Shown here: piece after piece, positions 1 to 9,834 of the stretch
How positions within the stretch are numbered: the first letter of the stretch is position 1
Layout: each line of letters starts with the position of its first letter
Origin: Ulota crispa
Taxonomy: Eukaryota > Streptophyta > Bryopsida > Orthotrichales > Orthotrichaceae
Assembly: GCA_963920765.1 (NCBI GenBank)
Contig: OY987248.1
Location: 7,412,539-7,476,538 of the forward strand
DNA length: 64,000 nt
Direction: 5' to 3'
Notes under the pieces: model-generated
Databases searched by the model: none
What the model was told of the DNA's origin: nothing
Seen by the model: only the letters and a program-made list of their open reading frames with translations
Made by a program: the position numbers and the translations under genes

Positions 1-55
1 AACCTTCAGAAGTCCCAAAATAAACATTTTGACCCAATTTAATGAATATGGTGTT

Positions 56-312
56 AACACCATGTTCATTAAAATGGGAGATTGGGCACCTCTCAAAATA
101 ACCATGCTGATCTTGACCTGAATTGGCAATTTCCATTAAAGGTAGAGTTTTCAGCTAAAGTGACATAAAATCTTCTATTTTAGGTCTCTTTTGAAAGGTT
201 TTATTGCAAATTAGCTCAATTTGAGCTAAATTGCAATAAACCCTTTCATTAAATTTCCTTTCAATTACCTCTCAATTTAGTGGAAATCTCCCATCTTTAT
301 GAACATGGTGTT
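56..312. repeat. Inverted-repeat MITE family R4, copy 1
   Basis: Both ends read AACACCATGTTCAT in inverted orientation, and the copy is about 257 bp. Related copies lie at 5517-5772 and 28345-28602. The 18 bases just left of it look like the right end of a neighbouring copy cut by the window edge. No coding capacity is seen. The ends resemble those of family R8 (AACAC-AT-TTC-TTAA), so the two may be related. Confidence 0.75.
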
Positions 313-861
313 TGTTCAAGACTTGGGCTTCTAGAATTAGGGTTCACACACAAGCGCCATGTGTCCTCCAACAATTGGTGCACCAAGTGCACCTCTTATC
401 CCATCAATCATCACTCAATCACCTACTCACACGTACCACTCACCCATTCACCCACCTAGCCACCTCATTGGCTCACTCTTGTTTCTTGCTTTTTTAATTT
501 TTTGAACTTTAGGATCATGTCAGTACTTGTGAGATAGAGATAAATTTTAGATTTGGCAAGATTTTGATAAAACCAACTCTCATTTGGACATTTAGGACAT
601 GATGATGTTCTTTTCACTTGTTCAAAAAACATTTGATTTTTGTGTAGAAGATCAAAGTATTTCCTTAGCATGAAAAACTTTAGAGGTTGATTTCCCACAG
701 TTTAAAATTTCATTTGGCCTATTTCCTCATTTACAAGTGCAACTTTAGCTAAATTTCCTAGACATGAAATTGTAACTCAATTGATTTCCTAAAACCATAT
801 TTTTATGGTTGGAAGCAAATCAACTTGCTTTCATATAATTTCAGCAATTCTAAAAAAAAAC
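313..861. other. A+T-rich intergenic sequence, nothing recognised
   Basis: Only short chance frames occur here, with no splice-supported coding stretch, RNA gene or clear repeat border. Confidence 0.5.
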
Positions 862-1181
862 CAACTAAAGTAGGAGATCTAAAATGGTGCATGCTCTAAA
901 ATGTTGTACCACCTCAAATGTACTCAATTTGTTCAACAATGTACAAACAATGTACATTTGAGGAGGTTCACTATTTTAGAGACCTATAGCCTTTTCACTT
1001 CAAAATTTCATAACTAATTTAATAAAGCTCCAAAAATTATGAAACAACTTGGGTTCGATGTCAATTCCTCTTGTCTTCAATGAAAATTTACTAACAAATG
1101 TTTTAAGAAGTTTCACCTCCCTAAAATTCAATTTCAGCCCTTAAAATGCTCCATTTTAGAACCTTCTACCTTGTAACTGAA
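862..1181. repeat. Inverted-repeat MITE family R5, copy 1
   Basis: This copy is bounded by inverted GTAGGAG/CTTCTACCTT ends and holds the family core with CCTCAAATGTAC facing GTACATTTGAGG. Other copies lie at 34274-34614, 34609-34942, 38403-38742 and 45986-46315. It is non-coding. Confidence 0.7.
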
Positions 1182-1367
1182 AGTGGGTTCTCCCCGGACT
1201 CCCCGGGAAATCTGTCAGAAGACCCGCTACCCCGACGACGTCAAACCTCAAGTCCATACAGACAAGCAGACTCCAAGGCCATGATTGTACTGTGTACAGT
1301 ACAATACGGCAGGTTGAATCCACATCCGTGACATAAACTTATCGACCTTACAGTGGTGCGTGGATAA

Positions 1368-2658
1368 GGGCGGCTTCACATTATGGCAGAAGGGCAGAAG
1401 GTCAATAGGCCGTCGGTTTGCACCAATTAGATTGCACGAAATCAAGGGTCCGGCCATCCAAGCCTTCACACCAGTGTTCTTAAATTTATTTTTCATTTTT
1501 AGCTTCAATTGCTAAAATCGTGGATTGTAGGTCAAAAAGATCACTACCTACCTTGCATTTTGTAGAGGGTAAGTTTCAATAGTTTGGCTTTTTGTCTAAT
1601 ATTTTGGCTAAATTTTTTTCCTTGGCTAGAAACTTTTAGCTACATGTCTTGTAATTTATTGAGATATAAATGGCAATCATCAATGTTTTTTTAATATATT
1701 CTCTAACTATGTGAATTAGTGATGTTTAAAATCAATCTTCCATAGTTGTTTTATTTTTTTTGTTATCATGTTGAACTTGGACATTTGCAAAGTGTAAACT
1801 AACTATGTAAATTGAAAATACATAGCTCAACAATGACAATACAACAAAAATGGAAGCAAGTGTAAATTTATCATGAAAATGATACCTTCTAACACTAGTG
1901 ACTCTCCAAGGGTTGATATCATCTCACATCCCCAATGTTTGTGTATACAAATGATATGATGCCAAATTTGCAATTCCCTTGCTTTTGCAGATGAAATAGG
2001 GCAGAAACTCATCAAGCAACAAGGTCCAATAAAGTTGCAATTCTAATGAAGTTGACAATTCCAATTGCTATCAAGAGTTACAAAAATGGATAGCCACATT
2101 TTACCCTTTTGATCCTACCAAGGGCAAAGTGGCACCCGACTCCAAGCTTGAATGCAAAGTGGGGGAAATCAAATGTGATTCCTAACTACTTAAGGTGTTT
2201 GGATCTAAGATCTCATTAGCTACTAGGACACTTTTCAAATTGCATGAAATCTAATAAGCAGTTTTACGTCTTGAAATTTTGGCTATTTTTTGATTTTTTT
2301 GATTTGTTTATACAACACACTTTTAGCACCATCAAAATTGAGGTAAAAAAATTGCTAAATTTAGCCAAAATATTTGCGCTGCTTCACACTAGAGGCCAAA
2401 CGTCAAAGGCCGTCATCCACCATTTGCTTACATGGCAGCACTTTATCATCCAAGGTTGATGGCCTCCCAAAGGGAAGTTTGGGTCCAGCAAAAATGGAGA
2501 TCCAAACTATGGGCGAGAGGCCATCAATTTCAGCATTTATTACTATTAGTTTCAACATTTATTGTCTATTTTCAGCAGATTCTCTTGGCTTCTCAGCAAA
2601 GTTTGGCCACTCAATTTGAGGGCCTCTTGACTTGGCCGGTCATAGTGTGAAGCTGTCC
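1368..2658 (+). mobile_element. Harbinger-like MITE (family R12), interrupted
   Basis: The ends are inverted GGGCGGCTTCACATTATGG and GGACAGCTTCACACTATGA (the latter on the other strand), flanked by TAA on both sides (1365-1367, 2659-2661). That fits the 3-bp TTA/TAA target duplication of PIF/Harbinger elements. A 342-bp copy at about 45404-45745 is uninterrupted. This copy is split by a foreign segment at 1475-2381. There is no transposase, so it is non-autonomous. Confidence 0.75.
1475..2381. mobile_element. 907-bp insertion inside the Harbinger-like MITE
   Basis: The two halves of the host MITE are separated by this segment. It is flanked by CTTCACACCAG (1464-1474) and CTTCACACTAG (2382-2392), an 11-bp duplication with one mismatch. 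A duplication of 9-11 bp suggests a Mutator-like insertion, but I could not find convincing terminal inverted repeats. No coding frame was recognised. Confidence 0.6.
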
Positions 2659-2661
2659 TAA

Positions 2662-3336
2662 GAGAAGATCTGACAAGATCTCAACCTCAGAAATTGGGTC
2701 TTCTTGAGTCTTGCATAATATTCAATAGCACTAGTAAAGGCTGCTTACCCTCCAAGAGAATGGTGTGGAATATTTCATACCATTCTTTAGCTATGGGGAT
2801 ACTTGGGTGAATTTGTCAGAGTTTATGAAAGGGAGGCTCAATCTAGTGCATATACGTTGATGTGGTGGGCTAGACTAAAAAATGGTCACCAAAAAATATG
2901 AAGTTGAAGAACATAACATGTATAACTCCTATCAATTTACAATTTTTCAAAATCTCTTCTACAAACTTTTAAAATGGATTTTTAGTGTAAATTTTTCTCT
3001 AAGATCTACTATATTTGAGGCTCATTTCCAAGAGCTCTCATCACTACAAAGGTCAAGATTGTAATGGATGCCCTTGCTCAAAATCTTGAATTGAAAAATC
3101 ATAATCAAAATTATTCAAAATTGGATCTTTGATGCAAAAACTAGACTTCAAAAAGAATAGTTCAAAAATATTAACTACTTAAAATAGCAACTTAAGTAGA
3201 TTTCATAGAAGTTCAAAGTATTGTCAACACCAATATGTGGTGCCTTGAATGGGCATTTAGGGGTCAACAAGCCCATCCAATCCTAGTCGTCGTGTCATCA
3301 TGTGAGGTAGTTTAAGGACATTCTTGTCCTCAACCC
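2662..3336. other. A+T-rich intergenic sequence, nothing recognised
   Basis: Short frames only. No splice-supported exon, RNA gene or repeat family border was recognised. Confidence 0.5.
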
Positions 3337-3340
3337 TTAA

Positions 3341-3574
3341 CCCTTAAAGGACAAGGCTACTATTATACATATTGTGTAAGCTGCTGTACAATTGGCATTT
3401 ATTACCAACACAAAGTTCTAAGTTGGGATCTTGATTACCTCACTAGAACAGCATTAATCTATATTCTAACTTCTTTGTTGATCTCAAATGTAATAAAGGT
3501 GTGAGTGCACTCCAAATATAAGGAAAATACACCGTATTGTATTGGTCCCAAAGGGTTGCCTTGTCCTTGAGGGG
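3341..3574 (+). mobile_element. Short TTAA-flanked MITE (family R2), copy 1
   Basis: The copy begins CCCTTAAAGGACAAGG, ends in TTGAGGGG, and sits between TTAA at 3337-3340 and 3575-3578. At 234 bp it shares its whole length with copies at 3579-3797, 18882-19115 (inverted) and 21977-22202. TTAA targets with CCC...GGG ends are the signature of the piggyBac superfamily. No transposase is present, so that placement is inference. Confidence 0.75.
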
Positions 3575-3578
3575 TTAA

Positions 3579-3797
3579 ACAACCATAGGGCATAGTATAC
3601 ATGCTAACATACAATTGTCATTTGCTACCAATAAGAAATTTTAATTTGGGATCTCAAGTAGCTCACTTGAACCGCATTGATCTATTCTCCAACTTCTTTG
3701 TTGGTCTCAAATGTAATAGAGGTGTGAATTCATTCCATACACAAGAAAAATACCTCATATTGTACTAGTTGCAAAGGGCCTTTCGATCATTTAAGGA
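3579..3797 (+). mobile_element. Short TTAA-flanked MITE (R2), copy 2, head-to-tail
   Basis: This copy follows the first one directly, sharing the TTAA at 3575-3578, and ends before TTAA at 3798-3801. It lacks the CCCTTAAAGG start seen in the others. The internal sequence (GGGATCTC-AGTAGCTCACT, CAACTTCTTTGTTG) matches the family. Confidence 0.7.
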
Positions 3798-3801
3798 TTA
3801 A

Positions 3802-4384
3802 TAGATTTTTTTTAGCATGATGACGTTCTCATGATCCAAAATACATATTAGAGATACGTGCTAAGTCATGTTACTTAATTTAAATTGAGAATGTATGTAA
3901 ATGATAGAGTTGTAGCATTCAAGACTGCTGTACATCATTTCCACTAACAATGGACATTTACGATATAATTGCTTTTCTATTGGTGCAAAGTGCACTACAA
4001 GCAAATTAAGCATACGATATGACCTATCATCAAGATGAAAAGTATGGAGGTTTAAAAATGTCTTCGGTTTTCGTCAAGATCTAATGGCTTGCGGTACAAG
4101 CATGAACTTGACTAGGTGTTGGCCACTAGTATATTCAAGAGCCATTCTTCACTAAAGATAGCATGAATTATACTATTGGAAAGCTTTTGAAATGTGTTTT
4201 AAATTTTAATGGTATGAGTTATGTTATCTTGTTTTTAAAAAAAACACTGTAGATACAAAATCTCTAAAGTATATTGCTGTTTTTCGAAGACACTAGAAGA
4301 ACAGCGTTTAGGTTATTAGGGATCCATTTCCATGCCCCAAATTCATCTAATAGTAATTAATTATCATTAGAAGAATTTGGAGTC
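3802..4384. other. Intergenic sequence, nothing recognised
   Basis: No repeat border or coding signal was identified. Confidence 0.45.
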
Positions 4385-5050
4385 TAGATTGACGTGTTCT
4401 AATTGATTAAGTGTGTCCAAATTGATAGAAAAGTGACCTAATTGACAAAAAATGACTAAATTGCCTATGTTCCCTTTTATTGTAAGTAAAACTAAGTGGA
4501 AAAAATACAAAGCAAGTTTCAGGAGGAGGTTATTAGCTTACATATTAGAGGTGCAATTGGGAGGTAATTCTAAAAGAAATCTTGTCCTAAACTACTGGTT
4601 CACAATGATTGCAAATGTACTAAACGACTATAATTGAGTCATTGTATAGTTGTTTAGGACATTTGAGTCGTTGTGAACCAATAGTTTAGGACAGTTTTTT
4701 CTTCTAGTGTAACCTTGGGGATCAAGTTGGGGTAGGGTCAAGAATAGACACTTGGTATTGGCCAAGAAAGGATTGTAGTTTATATAATATTATTTTATAC
4801 AAGTTCTACTATACAACAAGGTCTCAAAATCCAAATGTGAACTCAAAACTCCCAGTTTTAATCTCTCTTCTCATTTCTTAGATTTTTTTTTAGCATGTGA
4901 AAAACAGAATTGATCCTCTTCAAGGGAACAATGTTAATTTAGACACTTTTGTCAATTTGGAAATGTCACTTTAAACATTTTTTTGTCAATTTTGGACACA
5001 CTTAGTCAATTTGGAAGTGTAACTACGGACAGTTTTTCTTGTAGTGATCT
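4385..5050. repeat. Foldback repeat
   Basis: Outer arms (AAGTGTGTCCAAATTGAT near 4410 and its inverse near 5000) and an inner hairpin (GTCCTAAACTACTGGTTCAC near 4577 and its inverse near 4685) make this a roughly 665-bp inverted repeat. It is non-coding and probably a MITE. No target duplication was identified. Confidence 0.6.
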
Positions 5051-5179
5051 ATTTCACCATGGCTCCACAGACAAGGTATTAAAGTCATTAAAAAGTCCCT
5101 TCTGGGCTCTTGTTGACGGGATTTACATTGTCGTGCTTGTGCAGACTATCTGTGAGCTACGTCACTGATTTTTGCCGAA

Positions 5180-5480
5180 GGTCAGCCCTGCAGCGTTTAA
5201 TAATTTGGCCAATTTTTTCCCTAAATCTTACCTCAAATCTTAAGTGGTTATCCGTACACTAAGATTTTTGTGTGAAAAATTGGATGAAAAATGCTAGATT
5301 CTTCATGGAGCAAGATTCAATTTGTCAGATTTTAGATGAAAGTAGCTTATATTAGCAGGTTTTTGGATGAACGTCTATAGATCATTCATTTGTTCCAATT
5401 TTAGCTAAAATTTCCCTACTTGCCTGCATTTTGGGGTGCAGGTCGCTCTATACTACCCCGCCAAAAACAAAAATTAAACC
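5180..5480. repeat. Dispersed repeat R10 (copy 1)
   Basis: About 300 bp sharing the segment GCAGGTCGCTCTA, followed by A-rich sequence, with 15380-15590 and 22540-22805. The copies also share a CCTAAATCTTA stretch near the left side. Its nature is unknown. Confidence 0.55.
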
Positions 5481-5516
5481 TTGAGCCCTAGTTCCTATTT
5501 GATGTCCGGACTTCAG

Positions 5517-5772
5517 ACTCCATATTTGTTATAATGAGAGAATGGGGACCTCTCAAAATAAACATTAAAATGAGAGGTGTTAACTCAAATCAAGATGATT
5601 TGACATAAAACCTTTCAATTTCAGGTCAAATCTAAAAGGTGTTATGTCAATTTAGCTCAATTGACTTAAAACTTTTTGTCGAATTGCCCTAAAACTTTTT
5701 AATTTCAAGTTGAATTTCTTTTAAATTACTCTCATTTCATTGGAAAACTCTCATCATAACAAATATGGTGTT
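5517..5772. repeat. MITE family R4, copy 2
   Basis: A diverged copy with inverted CATATTTGTTAT / AACAAATATGGTG ends and the family interior (GACATAAAACCTTTCAATTT). Confidence 0.65.
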
Positions 5773-5802
5773 GGAGAGAACGGTAGTCCATTTGGGCCTA
5801 CT

Positions 5803-5905
5803 TTTGATATATGATGAGGCCTATTTTTGATATTTTTGAATTGTCAAGATTATTTTTCAGATATGCCCAATTGACAAAGTTATTTTCAATATTTTCCCTA
5901 GTATT
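5803..5905. repeat. Direct repeat, left copy
   Basis: About 103 bp (ATATATGATGAGGCCTATTT and following) repeated in the same orientation at 6454-6562. The pair brackets an R1 MITE. Confidence 0.65.
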
Positions 5906-6044
5906 AACTTCCCCCTTCTTTTGTTGTTGTTTAATTGTATCCTACTCTCAACTACATGTATGAAGCAAGATCTCAATATCCAATGTGAACTCAGACTCCC
6001 AAACTCACTGAGCTAAACAAAACTTTGTGCATGTTTATTTGCAA

Positions 6045-6415
6045 AAGTGATGTATGCACACAAAGGGTGGGTAAATTTTAGATACAAACCATCAAAAAGT
6101 TGAATTTGGAAAATTTGAGTTCAATTCTAGATTTAGAGACCTAGGTTTAACCTAGAACCACAATGAAGGTTACAATTGAACAATGCCCAATGGAAAAATT
6201 TAGTTTTTTTTTACAAATAAGGGTAAATGTAATAATTTGCCCTTGACTAAGCTTTTCCATTGGGCATTGTTCAATTGTAACCTTTGCTATGGTTCTCGGT
6301 TAAATCTAGGTCTTTGAACCCAAATTTGAAACTCAAATTTTCCAAATTTAGCTTTTTGATGGTTTATATCTAAAATTTACCCCCGTCTCCCCATGTGTGC
6401 ATATATCACTTCCAT
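6045..6415. mobile_element. MITE family R1, copy 1
   Basis: A foldback with long arms that meet around 6225. The core TTCAATTGTAACCT and its inverse, and AAATTTAGCTTTTTGATGG, are shared with copies at 14349-14759, 15906-16311, 50699-51098 and the split copy at 54277-55978. Non-coding. Confidence 0.7.
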
Positions 6416-6453
6416 AAATAAAAATGCACAAAACTCTAATCAGCTTAGTTGCA

Positions 6454-6562
6454 AGGCCTACTTTCAATATATGATGAGGCCTATTTTCAATATTTTTGAA
6501 TTATCCATGTTATTTTCAAAGTATAGCCAATTGACAGGGTTATCTTTCATATTTTCCCTAAT
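6454..6562. repeat. Direct repeat, right copy
   Basis: Partner of 5803-5905, with a few substitutions. It may be a segmental duplication or the remains of a longer element. Confidence 0.6.
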
Positions 6563-6657
6563 TACTATAACCCACTCTTGTTTAGAAAGAAACAAAACTT
6601 TAACAGTTTTCCACCCTAACGTACAGACATATGTGGACATACAAATATGTGTCCTCC

Positions 6658-6807
6658 GACCCACACACATGCAGCCCAATGCTGAAGTTTAGGGAGCCCT
6701 TTCTGGGCTGAAGGCCCCGTACACGTGAGAGCTCTCGCACGTGTACGGGGCCCTCAGCCCAGAAAGGGCTCCCTAAACTTCAGCATTGGGCTGCATGTGC
6801 GTGGGTC
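6658..6807. repeat. 150-bp near-perfect palindrome
   Basis: Two 75-nt arms meet with no spacer at the centre GAGAGCTCTC and differ at only about three pairs. The outermost bases are GACCCAC and GTGGGTC. It is G+C-rich in an A+T-rich setting and lies about 630 bp upstream of the first coding exon of the next gene. It could be a cruciform-forming site, a very young foldback element or a hairpin RNA source. Confidence 0.9.
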
Positions 6808-7433
6808 AAATCATCGATGCTGTCGTCTGTCTGGCCCCTTCCCCATGAAACCCGAATTCGCTCCTCTCTGACTTCCACAGCAGTGGTGTTGGTGTTGCGG
6901 ACTCCGCAGCATTAATTTGCTCTCCCCATCGCATCGCTCTTCCCCTCCCTCTCGTCATCTTCTTTTCTCTTTCTTCGCAGTCTGTCTACAAATTCATTCC
7001 CACCTGCTTCTCCGCCTTCCAGCCACCGGGCGCTTGCTTTTGGCCAACTCGCCTCCAGCTTGGCCCGTGGACGTTCCTGCCTTGCTCGCTCCGCACTCTT
7101 CTCTGAGCGCATGCATTGTCGTAGCTGGAGCTCATTGGAACTGCTTGCTTGGTGCCTCGCTTTTGGTGTACGTACGAAGCCGTTGAACGACGCAGTGAAT
7201 TAAATCATTGAGCATTGTGGCGTCTTGCATGCATGCACTGTAATCTTCTTCTAATCTAAAAAAAAATAGAATAATTCCCATCGTCCTTAAGAGTATCGCT
7301 ATATCGTTGGTGTGCCTGGAGTTTTTCACGTCAGAGCTTTATCTTCTGTTTTCAACTAGCCTGTCCCGTGTTAGAAGGCCGATCATTGACATTCGAACAG
7401 TTCTAGTGGTTCAAGAAGGAGTGTGATCGTTAT
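6808..7433 (+). promoter_or_regulatory. Upstream region of the unnamed gene at 7434
   Basis: A C/T-rich stretch around 6917-6985 (CTTCCCCTCCCTCTCGTC and following) resembles plant 5' leader or core-promoter pyrimidine patches. No certain TATA box was seen, and the limits are inferred from position. Confidence 0.35.
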
Positions 7434-8124
7434 ATGATACAACGATTTGAAGGTCTGGAGTTTCGACGACGGCAGAAATTGGAATTGGAGGCGGTTTGTG
7501 AGTGATATTTCAAAGGTGCGTACGTGATATTACAGAGGTTCTTGCTTGAGATTATAGCATAGCTGTATGATGATTCTTTAGGGTTTATATCTTCCAGTTC
7601 GCTACCACAGGCAGGGCCATGGTTGCGAGCAACGACGAGAGGCCCTGTTAAAAAGGCTACCTTAACAAGTTCTCACCGTTTGCTTCCTTTTGCTTTTCCA
7701 GCAGCCCCGTCCTGAGCCTGTGGAGCGATTCAGGAAGTGCCAACCCGTATTGAAGGCAGGCTTGGAACGTGACGAGGTAAGCGCATTGAGAAAATCGAGG
7801 TTTTGTTTTGACATGTTCCAAACGATTATGGATTGCAATGATGGTCAGGTAGGTGCATTGGAAAATCTGCAGAAAATAAAAAGCAGCTTTAGCTTTTAGG
7901 GTTTACATTTGCTTTGGTGCGTAGGAAGTTTTTGCAAGAAGCTTCGGACTGGAAAAGGTTGAGATTATTATTAGAGGTGTTTCCGAGACTAATTCGTCGC
8001 TTCTGCACATAGAAGTTCAGGTATTGCCATAGTGCTTCATGCAATAGCTACTGCAAAACAACTGATTTTGCTTCCTTTTGTGCAGGGTTTTGGAGTGAGG
8101 TTTTGTGGAGAACTGGGGAGATGA
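7434..8124 (+). CDS. Unidentified five-exon gene, 108 codons
   Basis: I do not recognise this protein. Five exons join in one open frame from ATG at 7434 to TGA at 8124: 7434-7501, 7598-7646, 7702-7776, 7925-8020 and 8086-8124. All introns run GT to AG, with good pyrimidine tracts before 7702 and 8086. Intron 2 is only 55 nt, short for a plant. The protein begins MIQRFEGLEFRRRQ, has a basic, proline-containing middle (PQPRPEPVERFRK), and then GLEKVEIIIRG, which may form a beta strand. No signal peptide or membrane segment is evident. It ends 16 bp before the ATG of the next unit, so both could belong to one transcript, or the exon set could be part of a larger gene. Codon use differs from the A+T-rich surroundings. 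The frame across four junctions is the main support. Confidence 0.45.
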
Positions 8125-8140
8125 TAGGGAGGCGGCTTTG

Positions 8141-9349
8141 ATGGCCACTGGCAACGCAAGAGCCGTTGCGCCTGTGGCGTGCATGTCATCTAGTTTTACG
8201 AAACCCGCGGGTGCAAGCAGGTATATTTTTGTTCTTTTTTCGTAGTTAAAAAGGTACTTCATAAAAGCCTCTTTGTAATTGCCAATCATGCCATTTGCTA
8301 CTTGCAGAAGAATTGAGTTGTTCACTTGGAATGTGATTTGAATTGAAAAGTACAATTTGTGAATGCTGTAGAATGGTGTCGTTTCTTTTTCTTTTCTTGC
8401 ATTAATTTGGAAGTGCAAGAATTGTGCTGCAAAGTGCAAAGTGAAGCATGAATTACAAAGTCAATGTTGCATGTTTGTATTTTCTGGCTTTTTGAGATTT
8501 TTTTTTTTTTTTTTTTTTTCTTCTTCTTCTTTCTCTTGCGTTTATTGAATATTGTTGTTCGATCGCTTATGCAGGTTATGTTGTGTGGCCACAAGTAGGC
8601 CAGGAAAGAGACTCTTGAATGCCAAGATTGGAAGAGTGATTGCAGCTATAAAAGATCCGTCTCCCATGAATGATGGGGCCAGGAGGCATGTGTCTAACAT
8701 CTCCTCCGCTCGAGCCATCGTTGCGCCTCCTCTGCTTGAGCCATCTTTGCACCTCCTTCGCTTGAGCCATCTTTGCGCTGCCTCACCAAATAACAAGATG
8801 GCGGAAGGCAAGCCTGATTGGGCCATACAAGTTCAGGAAAGACTGGCTCAGCTGGAGATGTGTCACACTCAGTTGGAGATGAGTCACAGGAGCCTGGACA
8901 GTAGGATGGATAAAATTGTAGAGGTGATTTCTCCATTTCTTGGAGCCAAGATTTGCGTGACGGCCGGTGACGTCTTAAAAAGAACGGCTGGTGGTGCGGC
9001 GCAAAAGCGGCGAGGGCGACAATTCTACTGCTTTTCTTTAGAGTTAGCATGCATGGCCTACATGGGCCAGGACCTGGCGCCGCCTGATGGGATGAGCTTG
9101 GACGTTTTTAAGAAAGATTTTCAGCAGATAGTCCTCGCCAGGAACAAAGCCGTCCGAGGCGTCTGTGCGCATACCCTCGAGGACCTTACCGAAGTTAAGA
9201 AGCTGACCGAGGCCGTGGAGCACTGCCTGCTCGCTTTTGAGAAGTTGCCAAAGTTAAAGACACAATATCCTAAGCAATGGATAGTTGTCAAGCAATTTGA
9301 AACTTTCAAAAAGTTGCTACCAGATGAGTTTTGCGTGAGGAAGACATAG
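8141..9349 (+). CDS. Unidentified two-exon gene, 284 codons
   Basis: ATG at 8141 opens an 80-nt exon (MATGNARAVAPVACM...). It ends in AG before GTATATT and continues after TTATGCAG at 8575, completing an Arg codon and staying open to TAG at 9349. The first 60 residues are basic and rich in Ser and Ala, as in organelle-targeting peptides. Residues about 71-97 are encoded by a 26-bp repeat. A second in-frame Met at 8798 (MAEGKPDWAIQVQ) starts a 183-residue part with a heptad-like stretch (LAQLEMCHTQLEMSH), then KKRRGR-type basic residues and a helical C-terminal part. I cannot assign a family. The N-terminal exon and the C-terminal part may have different origins, since decayed exons resume downstream. 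It could also be a domesticated element ORF. Coding is likely and function unknown. Confidence 0.55.
8490..8534. repeat. Poly-T and TTC simple repeat in intron
   Basis: A run of T followed by TTC units lies inside the intron 8221-8574. It produces a false lysine-rich frame on the other strand. Confidence 0.9.
8708..8785 (+). repeat. 26-bp tandem repeat, three units, in coding exon
   Basis: Units start at 8708, 8734 and 8760 and share GAGCCATC-TTGCRC. Because 26 is not a multiple of three, each unit is read in a different frame, giving unrelated residues. Confidence 0.85.
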
Positions 9350-9834
9350 ATTAGATTGCTTGTTTTTTTTCTCTTTGATTTCTAGTGACAAAATGACACT
9401 ACCGCATTGTATTTGTAGAACGTAATTGCAGAACTTAGGTTCAGTCTTATGGTCCTGGCTGAATCATATTGTTAAATGCATGGACTTGTTGTGTCACAAC
9501 ATTATATAGCTCGTTTCCTGTGTTACAATGTAGTGCTATTCGAGGCCTTGGAAAATGATGGAGACAAGTGAAATTGTGTATTGTTCATTAGAAATCAAAT
9601 CTTGATTTGCGTTGTATTTTGACTTGTCACTTTCAGAGAAACCCTAGAGAATCATCGTGGCTTCCTCGTCTAGTCTAGCTCAGTAAGAATTCAGCTGAAG
9701 CGAGACACGGTGATGTGCAGTTTTGAGAAGGCATCGGAGTATTTTTTTTGCTTATAACAAATTCTGTCGAGATGTTATTCTAATCAGGAATGTGTCGAAA
9801 TTTTAAGGAGTGAACACTTGAAAACTCTTTAGAA
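9350..9834 (+). other. Probable 3' flank of the 284-codon gene
   Basis: T-rich sequence follows the stop codon and no further open exon is supported before 9835. No decisive polyadenylation signal was picked. Confidence 0.4.

Noticed and set aside
1050-1062. tRNA-like GGGTTCGATG phrase
   Set aside because: It lies inside an R5 MITE and no acceptor or anticodon arm can be drawn around it.
8322-8594. Lysine-run protein on the minus strand
   Set aside because: It comes from a poly-T tract in an intron of the plus-strand gene.
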